Shown: positions 32,044 through 43,390 of the stretch, piece after piece
How positions within the stretch are numbered: position 1 is the stretch's first letter
Layout of the letters: the number at the start of each line of letters is the position of its first letter
DNA from: Fistulifera solaris
Lineage: Eukaryota; Bacillariophyta; Bacillariophyceae; Naviculales; Stauroneidaceae
Direction: 5' to 3'
Assembly (NCBI GenBank): GCA_030295235.1
Contig: AP026124.1
Coordinates: 744,001 to 808,000, forward strand
DNA length: 64,000 nt
Translations under genes and position numbers: made by a program
Notes under the pieces: generated by a model
Database searches by the model: none
What the model was told of the DNA's origin: nothing
The model's input: the letters and a program-made list of their open reading frames with translations, nothing else

Positions 32044-33860
32044 CTACTCACTTGGCGTATCGAGCACGTTTTTTCGCTCTTTCATCCGGAGTATTGATCT
32101 CACGAAGAGTTTGACTGGCCTTTTGCGTGCTGTGATGTTCAGCACCTCGTACCAAGAATCTTCTGTCCCGTTTTCAAGCTTGAGAAATCGGCCACCGCGC
32201 TGATGAACGAGATCCACGAGTTCTTGACTAATGAGTGTCTTCTCGTTCTTGTCGGCTTCTCTGTATCGCTCTTGGAGCATTTCTTTCAGCTCCAAATAAG
32301 TTTTGTTTCCAGGATGGTGATTCGTTCGTCCTCCTCTGTAGCGATGCGGTCAGTTGTGTGATATAATCAGAGCGACCAAGACTTCTCTCACGCTTACCTT
32401 CCAAACAGCACGTCTTGACTGTTCACTTCCACAAAAACCTTTTGAGCCGGTTCATGAACTTTACGCTGACGCTTGCGTTTCGGCTTGTCGTCTCCTAAAC
32501 TCTGTCGTCGGAGCATCTCTTCTTCACGAGGTTGCATTGATGCGAGAGCCATTGCTGCTTCAGCGGCCGAATTGTCGCCTCCATTGTAAGCTGGCGGTCT
32601 AGTCACAATAGGATTCTGTGCAAGCATTGGGTTGTCAACCGCCTGCCAGTTAGGCCGGAGTGGAACTTGAGCAACAGGAATGGGAGACACCGTACTGGCT
32701 CCATTTACCGGTAGAGCTCCCTGCATTGGCAGCTGTCTCGCTGATAAATCCCAAGCGTTGACATGATTGGTCTGAGAATTCAGTAATGCCGATCGAAAGC
32801 GTTGTTCCATCTCAAGCGACACTCCTCGAGGAAGGAACTCTTGCGTGTTAGTCAAGAAAACAGAGTTCTGTGGTGAAATCCCGCCGAAAGTCTTTGATGA
32901 CTCCAATGTTTTCAGCAAGTCTGAGGTAGAAAAGTCAACCGATTTCAACATGCTGTCCATGAAAGCAATGCTCGCATTTCTTGCTGCAATGTCAGTACTT
33001 CTATCGTTGTTATTTTGACCCGCATTCATCCAGCTCATGCTTTTCATGAACTTCATGAAAGGAGAATCTCCGTTATCCTCGGTGGGTCGGGCGTCGAGCG
33101 TTTTGAAAAATTTTAAAAGTTCATGATCTCCACCGATACTACCTGGCAACAGGTTGCTAAAGTCTGTGGGATTATTGTTGTTCGTACCCACCGATCTCAT
33201 ACCAATCGAACTCAGCATAAATCTCCGAAAAAGTTCTTTGTCCTCCACGTCGAATCCTGCCATAGGTGAGGGTAGCGTAGCAGTTGGCTCTTGCGCTAGA
33301 ATTTTGACTGGGGGAGGACCTGGTTTCCCGTCATTTTTTCGACCGTTTGTACCAAAGCCCGCCGGAGTATCTTTGGCCTGTTTCATGAAATCTCTGACAA
33401 ACTGCGCATCTCCACCGCCCTTTTTCGTCTCTACAAAAGAAGGTTTCGCAACTCCTTTGGTGACACCCAGAAAAGAAGATCCTGGATTTTTGGAATGGTC
33501 AATTATCTGTGTCGTTACAGCAGTATTTCTCGCGATGTTGAAATCTTTGGGGTACGTCCCCATCGCCGCAAGCTCGGTGGCTCGTTCTGTGCCTACGGAT
33601 CTCTGCATCAAACTAGGAAGATCTCCTTGTGTGAAGATTTGACTCGTAACTGTCTGAGAACTTTGAGATCCCGAAGAATGCAATCGAATCAAATGCTGCA
33701 AGTGACTGGCGTCCGTGCTTCGGGACAGTGAGTCACGCAACATCGCCGTAGTGGGGTCGTTGCTTTCAAAGAGTCTGCGATAAAAAGCGGCTTCTTCGAC
33801 AACGTCTTCCGCCGACACTTTTCGATCTCGATCAAATGACATGTCTGGTTTCGGTGCCAT
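32044..33860 (-). CDS. DUF6824 domain protein (diatom-expanded family)
   Basis: Exon 1 (32398-33860) starts MAPKPDMSFDRDRKVSAEDV and encodes a long Ser/Gly/Met-rich, probably disordered region followed by a basic patch (KPKRKRQRKVHEPAQ) that could be a nuclear signal. The intron is 32336-32397 (62 bp). Splicing restores SQDVLFGR-GGRTNHHPGNKTY, the signature of DUF6824, continuing VDLVHQRGGRFLKLENGTED and the tail SWYEVLNITARKRPVKLFVR. This domain is abundant in diatoms and other stramenopiles, where it is suspected of DNA binding or regulation, but its function is not established. The intron sits inside the signature itself. About 585 residues in all. Confidence 0.82.
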
Positions 33861-34318
33861 CGACGCGAGAGAGTGCACAGGTCAATTTGCCTTGTCTTCT
33901 TTGCTTGACGCTGCGTTGGGTTGATGATTGCGTTGGAGACGTGCTCTCTCGAAAGGCCTGCTGTACGTTTGGACGAGAGATTATTGCCACGTTCAAATAC
34001 CAGGTTGAGTATTACTCCGTGTGGTTACGTTACGACGTGGTCATTTGAGCGAGACTAGAGGAAAGAGTACCACAGTCCGAAATCTAATCCGAAAACGCCT
34101 GTCCGTCTGGTCTACTGTACGCAAGGGAATGAGATATGAGTGTGAGTTATTGGTTATTGTGGCGTGAGTCACGCTTGGAGCAGAGCCACTCTTCGTTTTT
34201 CGCGTCACGACAACAAGACAGATAGCAAAAGCTGCTTTCACTACCAGGTATTCCCTTTCAGATCCTTTTTCATTACAGTACAATTCTCGATACTGTGTTA
34301 TCTTTGTCAATACAGAAC
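33861..34318. promoter_or_regulatory. Divergent spacer between DUF6824 and DUF501 genes
   Basis: A 458-bp region carrying both promoters. No gene or repeat seen. Confidence 0.35.
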
Positions 34319-35203
34319 ATGAGCGGCACAGAAGAGCCAACCCAGTCCACCAAATTGCTCAGTCGTGCCAAGGGACGAGCAGCTCGTCAGCGCAGACGCA
34401 AGCTACGCGACATACAAGAGGCAGAAGAAGCCTTGCGCGAAGGTCGAAGCTCATCGGCGTCAACGTCAATTCCCAGTGATCGAAGCTCTGTTTGGCCTGC
34501 TGTTCTGGATTGTAGAAGCAAATACGGCTGGAGTCAAGAGGACGAGATGGCGCTGGTGGGTCAATTGGGCTACCTTCCCGGAAACGCCATCGGTGTATGT
34601 GCTCGAGCGAGTGGAGTGACTTGTTTAGGCGACATTGATGGAGCTGAGCCTGTTGTACTAAAATTGTACCCTATTGCAGTCAGAGAGGAGTGTAGCGGCT
34701 CGTCTGCGGGTGGGCGTCGAAAGGCTAGAAAAAGAACGCGACAGGCAAAGGACATTGCGGACGCGTCCGATGCTTTTTCAGAAAAGCATCTTATCGAACC
34801 CTTCCCTACAATGTACTGGGTAACCAGCCCTATGCTTCGAATTCTAATATCCAAACTGGAACTAGAGTCTTTCGGTGTGAGACTTAAAGAGAAGCTCGAG
34901 TCGGAGACGGAAAGCCTGGAATCAATGAGGCGTGCCCATGTGGCATACGGTAAAGCGCGAAAAGAACTTTTGAGTGACTCAGATAGTGCTCTGATTATGG
35001 AACGAAAGTGGGAGTCTGCATTCGCCGAAACAAGGGGTGTTGCAGGCCTTCGGCATTATTCTGCAATTAAATGTTTACACGCTCATGCCGCGCACTTCCT
35101 GAGTGGTGAGAACGGTTCAAAGGATAATGCTGTAGGACGTTGGGTAATGGAAGAAGTCGAAAGGAGACTTCGTGAAGAAGGGGATTCTTCAAAGTGTGAA
35201 TAA
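34319..35203 (+). CDS. DUF501 family protein
   Basis: 295 residues from ATG 34319 (MSGTEEPTQSTKLLSRAKGR). An N-terminal basic helix (RAARQRRRKLRDIQEAEEAL) precedes the DUF501 domain, whose marker is the motif PFPTMYWVTSPMLRILISKL (family form FPTxYWLTCPxL); MEEVERRLREEG closes it. DUF501 is best known from actinobacteria and also occurs in plants and algae; it has no known function. A Ser-rich, Arg/Lys-rich insertion (SGSSAGGRRKARKRTRQAK) is peculiar to this copy. Likely single exon. Confidence 0.75.
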   Translation: MSGTEEPTQSTKLLSRAKGRAARQRRRKLRDIQEAEEALREGRSSSASTSIPSDRSSVWPAVLDCRSKYGWSQEDEMALVGQLGYLPGNAIGVCARASGVTCLGDIDGAEPVVLKLYPIAVREECSGSSAGGRRKARKRTRQAKDIADASDAFSEKHLIEPFPTMYWVTSPMLRILISKLELESFGVRLKEKLESETESLESMRRAHVAYGKARKELLSDSDSALIMERKWESAFAETRGVAGLRHYSAIKCLHAHAAHFLSGENGSKDNAVGRWVMEEVERRLREEGDSSKCE

Positions 35204-35630
35204 GATGTCGTTGTTTCTTTCTTCCGCGGGCCCTTATTCAACATAATAGACCAACAGAACTATTGAGCTAAATTTAATTTTGCTTCTAAGAGGGTCTATA
35301 TGAACTAAGTTGGAACCTAGAGTGTTAATCGTCGATCGACGATGGCATGCGTTGATTCTAGGGCGCTCTAACCTTAGATTTTCGAAGAAGTACAACCCGC
35401 CTTACAACATTCCGAAATGTCGTAACGGCAGTAGCTTTCGCTGCTTCCCGAAAACGTCCAAAGTGTCCGTTGTTGAATTAACGTTACGGTTCTTTTCCGT
35501 TGATTTAATACAGAGCGCAACGTGCAACGCCGAACGTGTGAAACGCTGGGTTCGTCTTCATCTTCGTTATTGTAAAAGAACTAATACTTTAGCGAACTAA
35601 TTGCGTTGACCTTTTGAATGATACTTCAAA
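35204..35630. other. Spacer with a 16-bp perfect palindrome
   Basis: No gene. ATCGTCGATCGACGAT at about 35326-35341 is a perfect palindrome. TAGAGTGTTAATCG upstream and GATTCTAGGGCGCTCTA downstream give some further, imperfect symmetry. The stretch after 35500 is the likely leader of the OSCA/TMEM63 gene. Confidence 0.4.
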
Positions 35631-38600
35631 ATGGATCGATTTCTTGCCTATAACTATGGCTACGACTACTGGAGCAACTCGACAAATCAAACGGATACAG
35701 ACTTTGATTCAAATTTACACGCACCTGAAGATGTTTCGGTTGATGCAGTTGTCACAAGTTTGTACTTCAACTCGGTTGTTTTCTTACTTCTCATGACATC
35801 TTATGAGTGTTTACGTCGTGTTTTACCGACTGTTTACTCGTCACAGAAGAAATTGGATCATATTATGCATCCTCAACGCACGTCGGATGAAATGGATGAG
35901 TATCACCAACTACATGAAAAAGAAAAGCTGTCTGATGCCAAGTATGTTCCACCAACACATGCTTTCTCGCAAAACGAACCTATGAAAAGTCTTGATAGTT
36001 GCGAATCAACTGGGTCTTCATCTCTATCTTCTCTGCCTGATGATATGCCTCTTGATTGGGTTGCGCCGGTGTTTGGTGTCCCCTGGTCGAAAGTTCGAAA
36101 AACGGCCGGTCTTGATGGCTATTTCTTTCTACGTTACATTCGAATGAATATCCGAATCACAGCAGTCTCAACATTTTGGTTTTTCTTGATCCTGGTTCCT
36201 ATTTATGCAACGGGGAACGGCAACGAGATGTACCCAGCGCAGGGATGGTACCGTATTTCGGCTTCAAATTTACCTGCTACAGGCTGGCGCATGTGGATTC
36301 CATGCCTATTTGCGTACTTGTTTACTGGCTTCATCTGCTTTGTTATCAAGCAAGAATATAGGCATTTTCTTGAGCTGCGTCAGGATTTTCTTGCGAGAGG
36401 TGTTTCTCATGTGGACCCTCAGCAGCACTACTCTTTGATGATTGAGGACATTCCGTACGAGCTTCGAAGTGACCGGGCTTTGAAAGAGTATTTTGAGAGC
36501 TTGTTTCCTGGAAAGGTGCACTCAGCAAACGTTATTTTAAATATTCCCGATTTGCAGGAAGTATCAGACCGTTGTACAAGGGTTTGTCGACGATTGGAAA
36601 AGAGTATTGCGTATCTCCATGCGTACGGAGAGAGACCAACCCATATTGTCGGTAGAGGGCGACTTACGGTGCTCGGTGTGGACTTACAGCCACTGGATTG
36701 CCGACAGTGCTGGAACGCGGATGATGAGCCGGTATTATTAGCGGACGATCACCTCGCGCAGCGTCCGCAAAGGGTGAACGCGTCGATTCAATCTCCTACT
36801 ACACACAAGATCTTGCAGCTCAAAGTCGCACGTTGTTTCGAATGCAACGTCAGAAGTCTCAAGTCGCTATCTCTGGAAACTTGTCAATCAGAGCAGATAA
36901 TTGGTTTGACCAAGTCGTGATGGAAATATCGGAAGTGGCGACCAGAATCATGGATGATTCCGTCATTGACAACGATTTAATATCCCCCAGTAGCTCAAGC
37001 GGGCGTTTTCCTGGTCGCCCGAACACTGCGGAAACGATGACATCCCAGTATGGCTCTATAAGTTCTGTTGCTGTTTCAGAGCGGCTATTTCGTGTGCATA
37101 CAACTGAAGCCGAGCTCAATGCTTCTGCTTCGCGGCTCATACAAAATGATCACCATCTTGTAAGTTGATTTGCGTGTACAAGTGTGCTATCGAACGACCA
37201 ATCTCATGACAGTATGGTCAATCAATATTCAAGGGTGGAAAGGAATCTGTTGAAAATTTTCAGACGCCTTTCGGGGCGGAACAGTATAGCTCGACAATAC
37301 GACGGTGGGCTGGCCGACTTGGCCTAGATTTCGTGGTTGCTATATTCAGGTTACTCAATAAGCAGATTGATGTTGCATTTGAAGGCGTATTAGGGTCGAC
37401 CATGTCTTCTACCGGTTTTGTCACTTTTCTTGATCTCTCGTCAACCACTTGTGCTGCAAGTGCTATCCTTTCCGCCAAGGCTAGTGTTTTGTCTGTTTCA
37501 GTTGCTCCTGAACCGAGGGAAATCATCTGGGCCAACGGCCACGTTTCAAGGAGCACGCGCGAGAGGCGTGAGCATATAATTGAAATCATCCTCGCTCTCG
37601 GTATGATATTGTGGAGTTTCCCGTTAGCCTTTATCCAGGTCTTTGCTAAAGCCAGAAACTTGGCCGAACTTCTTCAGATGGAATGGATACTCGAATACGA
37701 AGATGGGGCGCTATTTCGACTTATCAATGGATATCTACCGGTCGTTGCTTTGCTTTGCCTCATTTTGATTCTCCCCGTCATTTTCGAATACATTGCCGTC
37801 AAAGTCGAAAAACGGAAGACGTTCACCGACGTCCAGTCCTCTATGCTCTGTCGGTATTTCAATTACCAGCTTGCGAACATTTACATCACCGTAACGGCTG
37901 GTTCCCTTTTAAAGAGTCTGTCGATAATCATCGAACATCCTCAGAACCTCTTACCTTTGCTCGGTGAATCTCTGCCAACAATGGTTGGTTACTTCGTCGC
38001 TCTACTCGTGACAAAAATCATGGCAGGTTTACCAATGGTCTTTTTGCGCTTTGGGGCATTGTCGAGGATGCTTGTTTTGAAACTACTCTCCTACGAGCCA
38101 GCGATGTCTCAAAGAGAGCTTGACGCTGTGTATCGGCTTGAAAATGTGCAGTACGGCTGGGAGTTTCCCACGCAGTTACTTGTTGTGGTAATCGTTTTCA
38201 CCTACGCCATCATCTGCCCAGTGATTCTTCCATTTGGCTTGGTTTACTTCCTAGGGTCGTTGACGGTTTACAAGAAACAAATTTTGTACGTCTACAGCCC
38301 CGTCTATGAGAGCGGTGGAGCCATGTTCCCATTGGCCGTTCAGCGAACAATTTTCGGACTTGTCTGCGGTCAAATGACGTTGCTCGGATATCTTTTTACA
38401 AGAGCATGCTACTACCAAATGATATTCCTTTGGCCTCTTCCTTTCATGACATTGGTTTTGATGCGGTATTTCCAGAAAACCTACGTAGAACCGGCTGCCA
38501 AGTTGAGTTTAGAACGAGCACGTGAATATGATCGGCTAACAAGTGTCCTTGCCGGGGGTCCTGGAAGCACTAGGTCGAGCACCGTAAGCCACGATGCGGG

Positions 38601-38802
38601 TATTGCGTTACGAGAACGCGAATTCGACAAGAACGCTTATCGCCAGCCAGTTTTGACGGAGCTGGCCACAGAGCCACTTACATATAGACGTGGAGTTGAC
38701 GATGACGAGACGATTGAAGTCCAGCGAAGACTGAGAGAGATTAACCGATTTGCCTCGCAAACAAGCGATTCGGAAAAGGAATCTGCCTTAAAGGTTTCAT
38801 AG
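35631..38802 (+). CDS. OSCA/TMEM63 (CSC1-like) mechanosensitive or osmosensitive cation channel
   Basis: A multi-pass membrane channel of the anoctamin superfamily. ATG 35631 (MDRFLAYNYGYDYWSNSTNQ). Transmembrane segments: VVFLLLMTSYECLRRVL, ISTFWFFLILVPIYAT-like (about residue 185), WIPCLFAYLFTGFICFVI, then a cytosolic RRM-like region (HYSLMIEDIPYEL). The family signature RVDSISYYTQDLAAQSRTLF appears only if the run at 36769-36774 (AAAGGG) has one more base. An intron is 37160-37263 (phase 0), after which GAEQYSSTIRRWAGR leads to AFEGVLGSTMSSTGFVTFLD (the family motif GxAFVTF) and PEPREIIWANGHVSRSTRER, then at least seven helices including LFKxx-like pore region LLLVVIVFTYAIICPVILPF. About 1,020 residues. 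Ca2+-permeable stress-gated role is known for plant OSCA1 and yeast relatives. Confidence 0.9.
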
Positions 38803-38926
38803 TTCAGTAGTATTTAGACTCTTTCATTATTTTTATAGGTAAACAAGAGAGTCTGGTCTTAAAACTAAATCTTATTCAATTAACAGGGTTTTAGCATATA
38901 TCCCAAAGGCAATCTCTTTCGTTTTA

Positions 38927-39175
38927 TTAACAAACAACGCAGCATCCGCCCTCACCCGACGTGCCCGTGGACGTGTGGTATTGGTTTTGCTCAACGGCAC
39001 CTCCTTCTGTCACTAAAAATCCGTCTTGGTCTTGAGCAGCTAGAATGTTGGATATCACACGATTGCAGGCTACGCTGGTGTTTTCCGCAGTACCGACAGC
39101 CTTTAGAGTCTTGTTCAGATTGCTGAGATCGATTTCCAGAGTTTGTAGTTGAGTAAATCCGTTTTCATCCGTCAT
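38927..39175 (-). CDS. Small CaaX-terminated protein, possible heterotrimeric G-protein gamma subunit
   Basis: 82 residues from ATG 39175 (MTDENGFTQLQTLEIDLSNL). The N-terminal half is a likely amphipathic or coiled-coil helix (LEIDLSNLNKTLKAV); then TSVACNRVISNILAAQDQDG resembles the helix 2 region of G-gamma (ACxxLIxYxxxxxxDP), and the protein ends GEGGCCVVC, a C-terminal C-a-a-X prenylation box (CVVC) with an adjacent Cys. Size, helix and CaaX all fit a gamma subunit, but sequence similarity is weak. It is convergent with the channel gene, 124 bp apart. Confidence 0.5.
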   Translation of the reverse strand: MTDENGFTQLQTLEIDLSNLNKTLKAVGTAENTSVACNRVISNILAAQDQDGFLVTEGGAVEQNQYHTSTGTSGEGGCCVVC

Positions 39176-39639
39176 TTTCGCGAATTAAACTCTGTCGTTC
39201 CTCACGATATTCTTTGACTTCAGCGTAGGAGCTGGCGATATTATTTTCACGTCGGTCTGATTGCAACAGTAATTGCCTTCAGCTGAAATTACAAGGTTTG
39301 ATTTCCAATGTTATGGAATTATTGAATCATCGTTATCATCATCGGCGGCGGATGCAAAGGAAGCGTTGCGTGCTTGTGTTGGCGTTGTGCTGGTACTGGT
39401 AGAGGTAAAGGTAAATGTCACCTCGGGTTTGAGTGCTTTCTAAACTATTGTAGGTTCACGGTTAAAATATCTCCATCCCTTATTGAAAAAAATCGGTGTT
39501 CTTTGGCATCACGGAAAAGGCGTTCGGTATCAAATAACTAGTGTTACAAGCAACACAAGTCATTGCCGTGCTTGCTCTCGTTCAGCGCGAGAAACTAATA
39601 ATGTTACTGTACAATATTTAAGCATGGCGGTTCAGTGTG
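39176..39639. other. Spacer without recognisable features
   Basis: 464 bp between two minus-strand genes; contains the promoter of the small CaaX gene and the 3' flank of the lipin-like gene. A GGTAGAGGTAAAGGTAAATG microrepeat lies at 39400-39420. No gene is seen. Confidence 0.35.
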
Positions 39640-40650
39640 TCAATCGAATAAGTATTGCAAGAGAGCTGCATCGTGGTAACCCGCGAAACCTTTGAGCACT
39701 TCTTGACATAAAGCGGTCCGTCGCGGCAAGCATATACATCCTTCCTGGCAACGTCGAATAGTGGATCTAGCCCCAATGATCAAGATGCGGCAAGTTGGGA
39801 CACCAGCATCGCGATACGCAAGTTCATCCGCGATGCAGTTCCCGATTCCTCCCCACAGGAAGCGCGCCGGATCTGTGCACCCAATATCGTTGTAAGGCCT
39901 TAAAAGACACAATTTTAAAGCCTTGTATTTGTGGATCCTTACGGATGCGTCCATTTCCATTTTCAACACACCCGCTAGTGTACCTGTAAACCCAATGAGA
40001 GGTCCTTCGGGCAAACCAAAACCATCGTGTTGTGCCTCAGCAAGGAACGTGCGAGTAGGCTCCGCCATGGCTATAGGTCTTGCTGTCAAATACAACAGTC
40101 GCAACCGACATGGAGCTCGCTCCACGAGTTGAGATAAAAATTGACAAACACCAGGGTGGCACACAGTATAGTTTTGTAAATATACAGTGGCCAAGAATGC
40201 TGGTATGGTAGAGGATGAAATGGTCCTATCCACATCCACAATGCAGATTTTGTCTCGATAATCCCAGACGAAGATGTTGGTGGGAACGATGCTAACAATG
40301 CGGTGATGTTGGTCCGTCAACACAAATCGCGCCGTATTTCTTCCCGGCTGAAGTAGTTGATCCAGAAATCGCAATGAGTCCATGCGATGAGCAGCGGCGT
40401 TCTCCGCGTAGTTCATATGATTGAGTTTGTGTGTCACTTCTTCTTGAATCTTCCCATGGCGCACTGCAAATTGGAAGTATGCGCCGACCTGCGATTTGAC
40501 TAGTAATCTCAAAGATAAACCCAACTCATGAATATTCTGGCGTCCAACGGTTCCACCGTACCAACAAACTACATCCGAGCACGAATGTCTTTCTTTTCCG
40601 CACAATAAAATCAGATCATTGGAACATCCTATCGAGAAATCGTGCTCCAT
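39640..40650 (-). CDS. Lipin-like LNS2-domain protein (Mg-dependent phosphatidate phosphatase family)
   Basis: 336 residues from ATG 40650 (MEHDFSIGCSNDLILLCGKE). The C-terminal two thirds match the LNS2 HAD-type phosphatase fold: NTARFVLTDQHHRIVSIVPT, IFVWDYRDKICIVDVDRTIS (catalytic DxDxT as D-V-D-R-T), LLYLTARPIAMAEPTRTFLA (motif II region), GLPEGPLIGFTGTLAGVLKM, KALKLCLLRPY and GGIGNCIADELAYRDAGVP (GxGNxxxD-like motif). Lipins make diacylglycerol from phosphatidate, a step of storage lipid synthesis. The catalytic motif has Arg where lipins have Gly (DIDGT), and no N-LIP domain is seen, so it may be a divergent or regulatory member. Confidence 0.75.
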   Translation of the reverse strand: MEHDFSIGCSNDLILLCGKERHSCSDVVCWYGGTVGRQNIHELGLSLRLLVKSQVGAYFQFAVRHGKIQEEVTHKLNHMNYAENAAAHRMDSLRFLDQLLQPGRNTARFVLTDQHHRIVSIVPTNIFVWDYRDKICIVDVDRTISSSTIPAFLATVYLQNYTVCHPGVCQFLSQLVERAPCRLRLLYLTARPIAMAEPTRTFLAEAQHDGFGLPEGPLIGFTGTLAGVLKMEMDASVRIHKYKALKLCLLRPYNDIGCTDPARFLWGGIGNCIADELAYRDAGVPTCRILIIGARSTIRRCQEGCICLPRRTALCQEVLKGFAGYHDAALLQYLFD

Positions 40651-40864
40651 CGGCTGAGTTGTGCGTTGACGAAACGAGAGACGCTAAAATTACTGCAAAT
40701 CGCCCATCCGCTCTGGGCTAAAATTCATATAGCCTTATAAGAATTCACTTCACTCTGTGTCATAAGTAAGTTTCCTTTAACTTCGAAAGATTAAAGACAA
40801 TGCTGCGATGAGGTTATCAAAAGCAATAATAAAAGCCAAATGTCCTCATGTTTCGGGATTGTTT

Positions 40865-43390
40865 GCTTCGTGACTGATTTGCAGTCATGGCGAAAGGTCG
40901 CTTACACTTGGGCCTAGAGTAATTACAATAATCGACGATCCGCTTAAAGTTTTTCGACGTCTAGCATTGTGACGAGGACGGAAAATGCTTCGGAAGGTAT
41001 AATTGTCGTGCAAATGACAAATGTAGCCTCATTCCTCATTTAATGGGAGTTCGAAATGAAGGTGCGGTAGAAATTTTGGCTCGAAAGCACTTTGCTTCGT
41101 GACTGATTTGCAGTCATGGCGAAAGGTCGCTTACACTTGGGCCTAGAGTAATTACAATAATCGACGATCCGCAAAGTTTTTCGACGTCTAGCATTGTGAC
41201 GAGGACGGAAAATGCTTCGGAAGGTATAATTGTCGTGCAAATGACAAATGTAGCCTCATTCCTCATTTAATGGGAGTTCGAAATGAAGGTGCGGTAGAAA
41301 TTTTGGCTCGAAAGCACTTTGCTTCGTGACTGATTTGCAGTCATGGCGAAAGGTCGCTTACACTTGGGCCTAGAGTAATTACAATAATCGACGATCCGCA
41401 AAGTTTTTCGACGTCTAGCATTGTGATGAGGACGGAAAATGCTTCGGAAGGTATAATTGTCGTGCAAATGACAAATGTAGCCTCATTCCTCATTTAATGG
41501 GAGTTCGAAATGAAGGTGCGGTAGAAATTTTGGCTCGAAAGCACTTTGCTTCGTGACTGATTTGCAGTCATGGCGAAAGGTCGCTTACACTTGGGCCTAG
41601 AGTAATTACAATAATCGACGATCCGCTTAAAGTTTTTCGACGTCTAGCATTGTGACGAGGACGGAAAATGCTTCGGAAGGTATAATTGTCGTGCAAATGA
41701 CAAATGTAGCCTCATTCCTCATTTAATGGGAGTTCGAAATGAAGGTGCGGTAGAAATTTTGGCTCGAAAGCACTTTGCTTCGTGACTGATTTGCAGTCAT
41801 GGCGAAAGGTCGCTTACACTTGGGCCTAGAGTAATTACAATAATCGACGATCCGCAAAGTTTTTCGACGTCTAGCATTGTGATGAGGACGGAAAATGCTT
41901 CGGAAGGTATAATTGTCGTGCAAATGACAAATGTAGCCTCATTCCTCATTTAATGGGAGTTCGAAATGAAGGTGCGGTAGAAATTTTGGCTCGAAAGCAC
42001 TTTGCTTCGTGACTGATTTGCAGTCATGGCGAAAGGTCGCTTACACTTGGGCCTAGAGTAATTACAATAATCGACGATCCGCAAAGTTTTTCGACGTCTA
42101 GCATTGTGACGAGGACGGAAAATGCTTCGGAAGGTATAATTGTCGTGCAAATGACAAATGTAGCCTCATTCCTCATTTAATGGGAGTTCGAAATGAAGGT
42201 GCGGTAGAAATTTTGGCTCGAAAGCACTTTGCTTCGTGACTGATTTGCAGTCATGGCGAAAGGTCGCTTACACTTGGGCCTAGAGTAATTACAATAATCG
42301 ACGATCCGCGAAAGTTTTTCGACGTCTAGCATTGTGACGAGGACGGAAAATGCTTCGGAAGGTATAATTGTCGTGCAAATGACAAATGTAGCCTCATTCC
42401 TCATTTAATGGGAGTTCGAAATGAAGGTGCGGTAGAAATTTTGGCTCGAAAGCACTTTGCTTCGTGACTGATTTGCAGTCATGGCGAAAGGTCGCTTACA
42501 CTTGGGCCTAGAGTAATTACAATAATCGACGATCCGCAAAGTTTTTCGACGTCTAGCATTGTGACGAGGACGGAAAATGCTTCGGAAGGTATAATTGTCG
42601 TGCAAATGACAAATGTAGCCTCATTCCTCATTTAATGGGAGTTCGAAATGAAGGTGCGGTAGAAATTTTGGCTCGAAAGCACTTTGCTTCGTGACTGATT
42701 TGCAGTCATGGCGAAAGGTCGCTTACACTTGGGCCTAGAGTAATTACAATAATCGACGATCCGCAAAGTTTTTCGACGTCTAGCATTGTGACGAGGACGG
42801 AAAATGCTTCAGAAGGTATAATTGTCGTGCAAATGACAAATGTAGCCTCATTCCTCATTTAATGGGAGTTCGAAATGAAGGTGCGGTAGCAATTTGGCTC
42901 GAAAGTTTTGCTTCGTGACTGATTTGCAGTCATGGCGAAAGGTCGCTTACACTTGGGCCTAGAGTAACAACAATAATCGACGCTCTGCAAAGTTTTTCGA
43001 CGTCTAGCATCGTGACGAGGACGGAAAATGCTTCGGAAGGTATCTCTATAGTGAAGCTGACAAAATGTAGCTTCATGGATAGGACTTCGAAACGAAGATG
43101 CGGTAACAATTTGGCTTAAAAGAAGATTTTTTCGTGACGGAATTGGCAGTCGTGGTAAAGTTGAGAGTCCACATTAAGCTATAGTAAATACAGTAATCGA
43201 CGCTCTGCAAAGATTTTCGACGTCTAGCATCGTGGCGTTCACCGGAAATGCTTCGGAAGGTGTTTTCATAGTGGTATTGACAGTTGTAGTTTAGTTTGCT
43301 TATCGACTGAACAAAGTGTAGGTTGCAGTTTGGCTCAGAAGAATGTTTTTGAATTGCAGTCATCTGGCCAACAACCTCAGTCTAAAGCAG
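40865..43390. repeat. Satellite-like tandem array, 227-229 bp unit, about 11 copies
   Basis: Units begin (GCTTCGTGACTGA) at 40865, 41094, 41321, 41548, 41777, 42004, 42231, 42459, 42686 and 42910. A diverged unit starts near 43131 and a remnant near 43343. Units 1-9 are nearly identical. Variants are shared between non-adjacent units: CGCTTAAAG in units 1 and 4, GTGATGAGG in units 3 and 5, which indicates unequal exchange. Each unit carries the hairpin TGACTG-atttg-CAGTCA and the downstream block AGGTCGCTTACACTTGGGCC. The 66-codon frames seen in each unit on the minus strand are a by-product. Between 40651 and 40864 is the promoter-side spacer of the lipin-like gene; 43391-43720 holds nothing recognised apart from the leader of NUP54. 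Confidence 0.95.

Noticed and set aside
41040-42605. Series of 66-codon open frames repeated on the minus strand
   Set aside because: They arise once per satellite unit, have no start context or domain, and only mirror the near-identity of the units.
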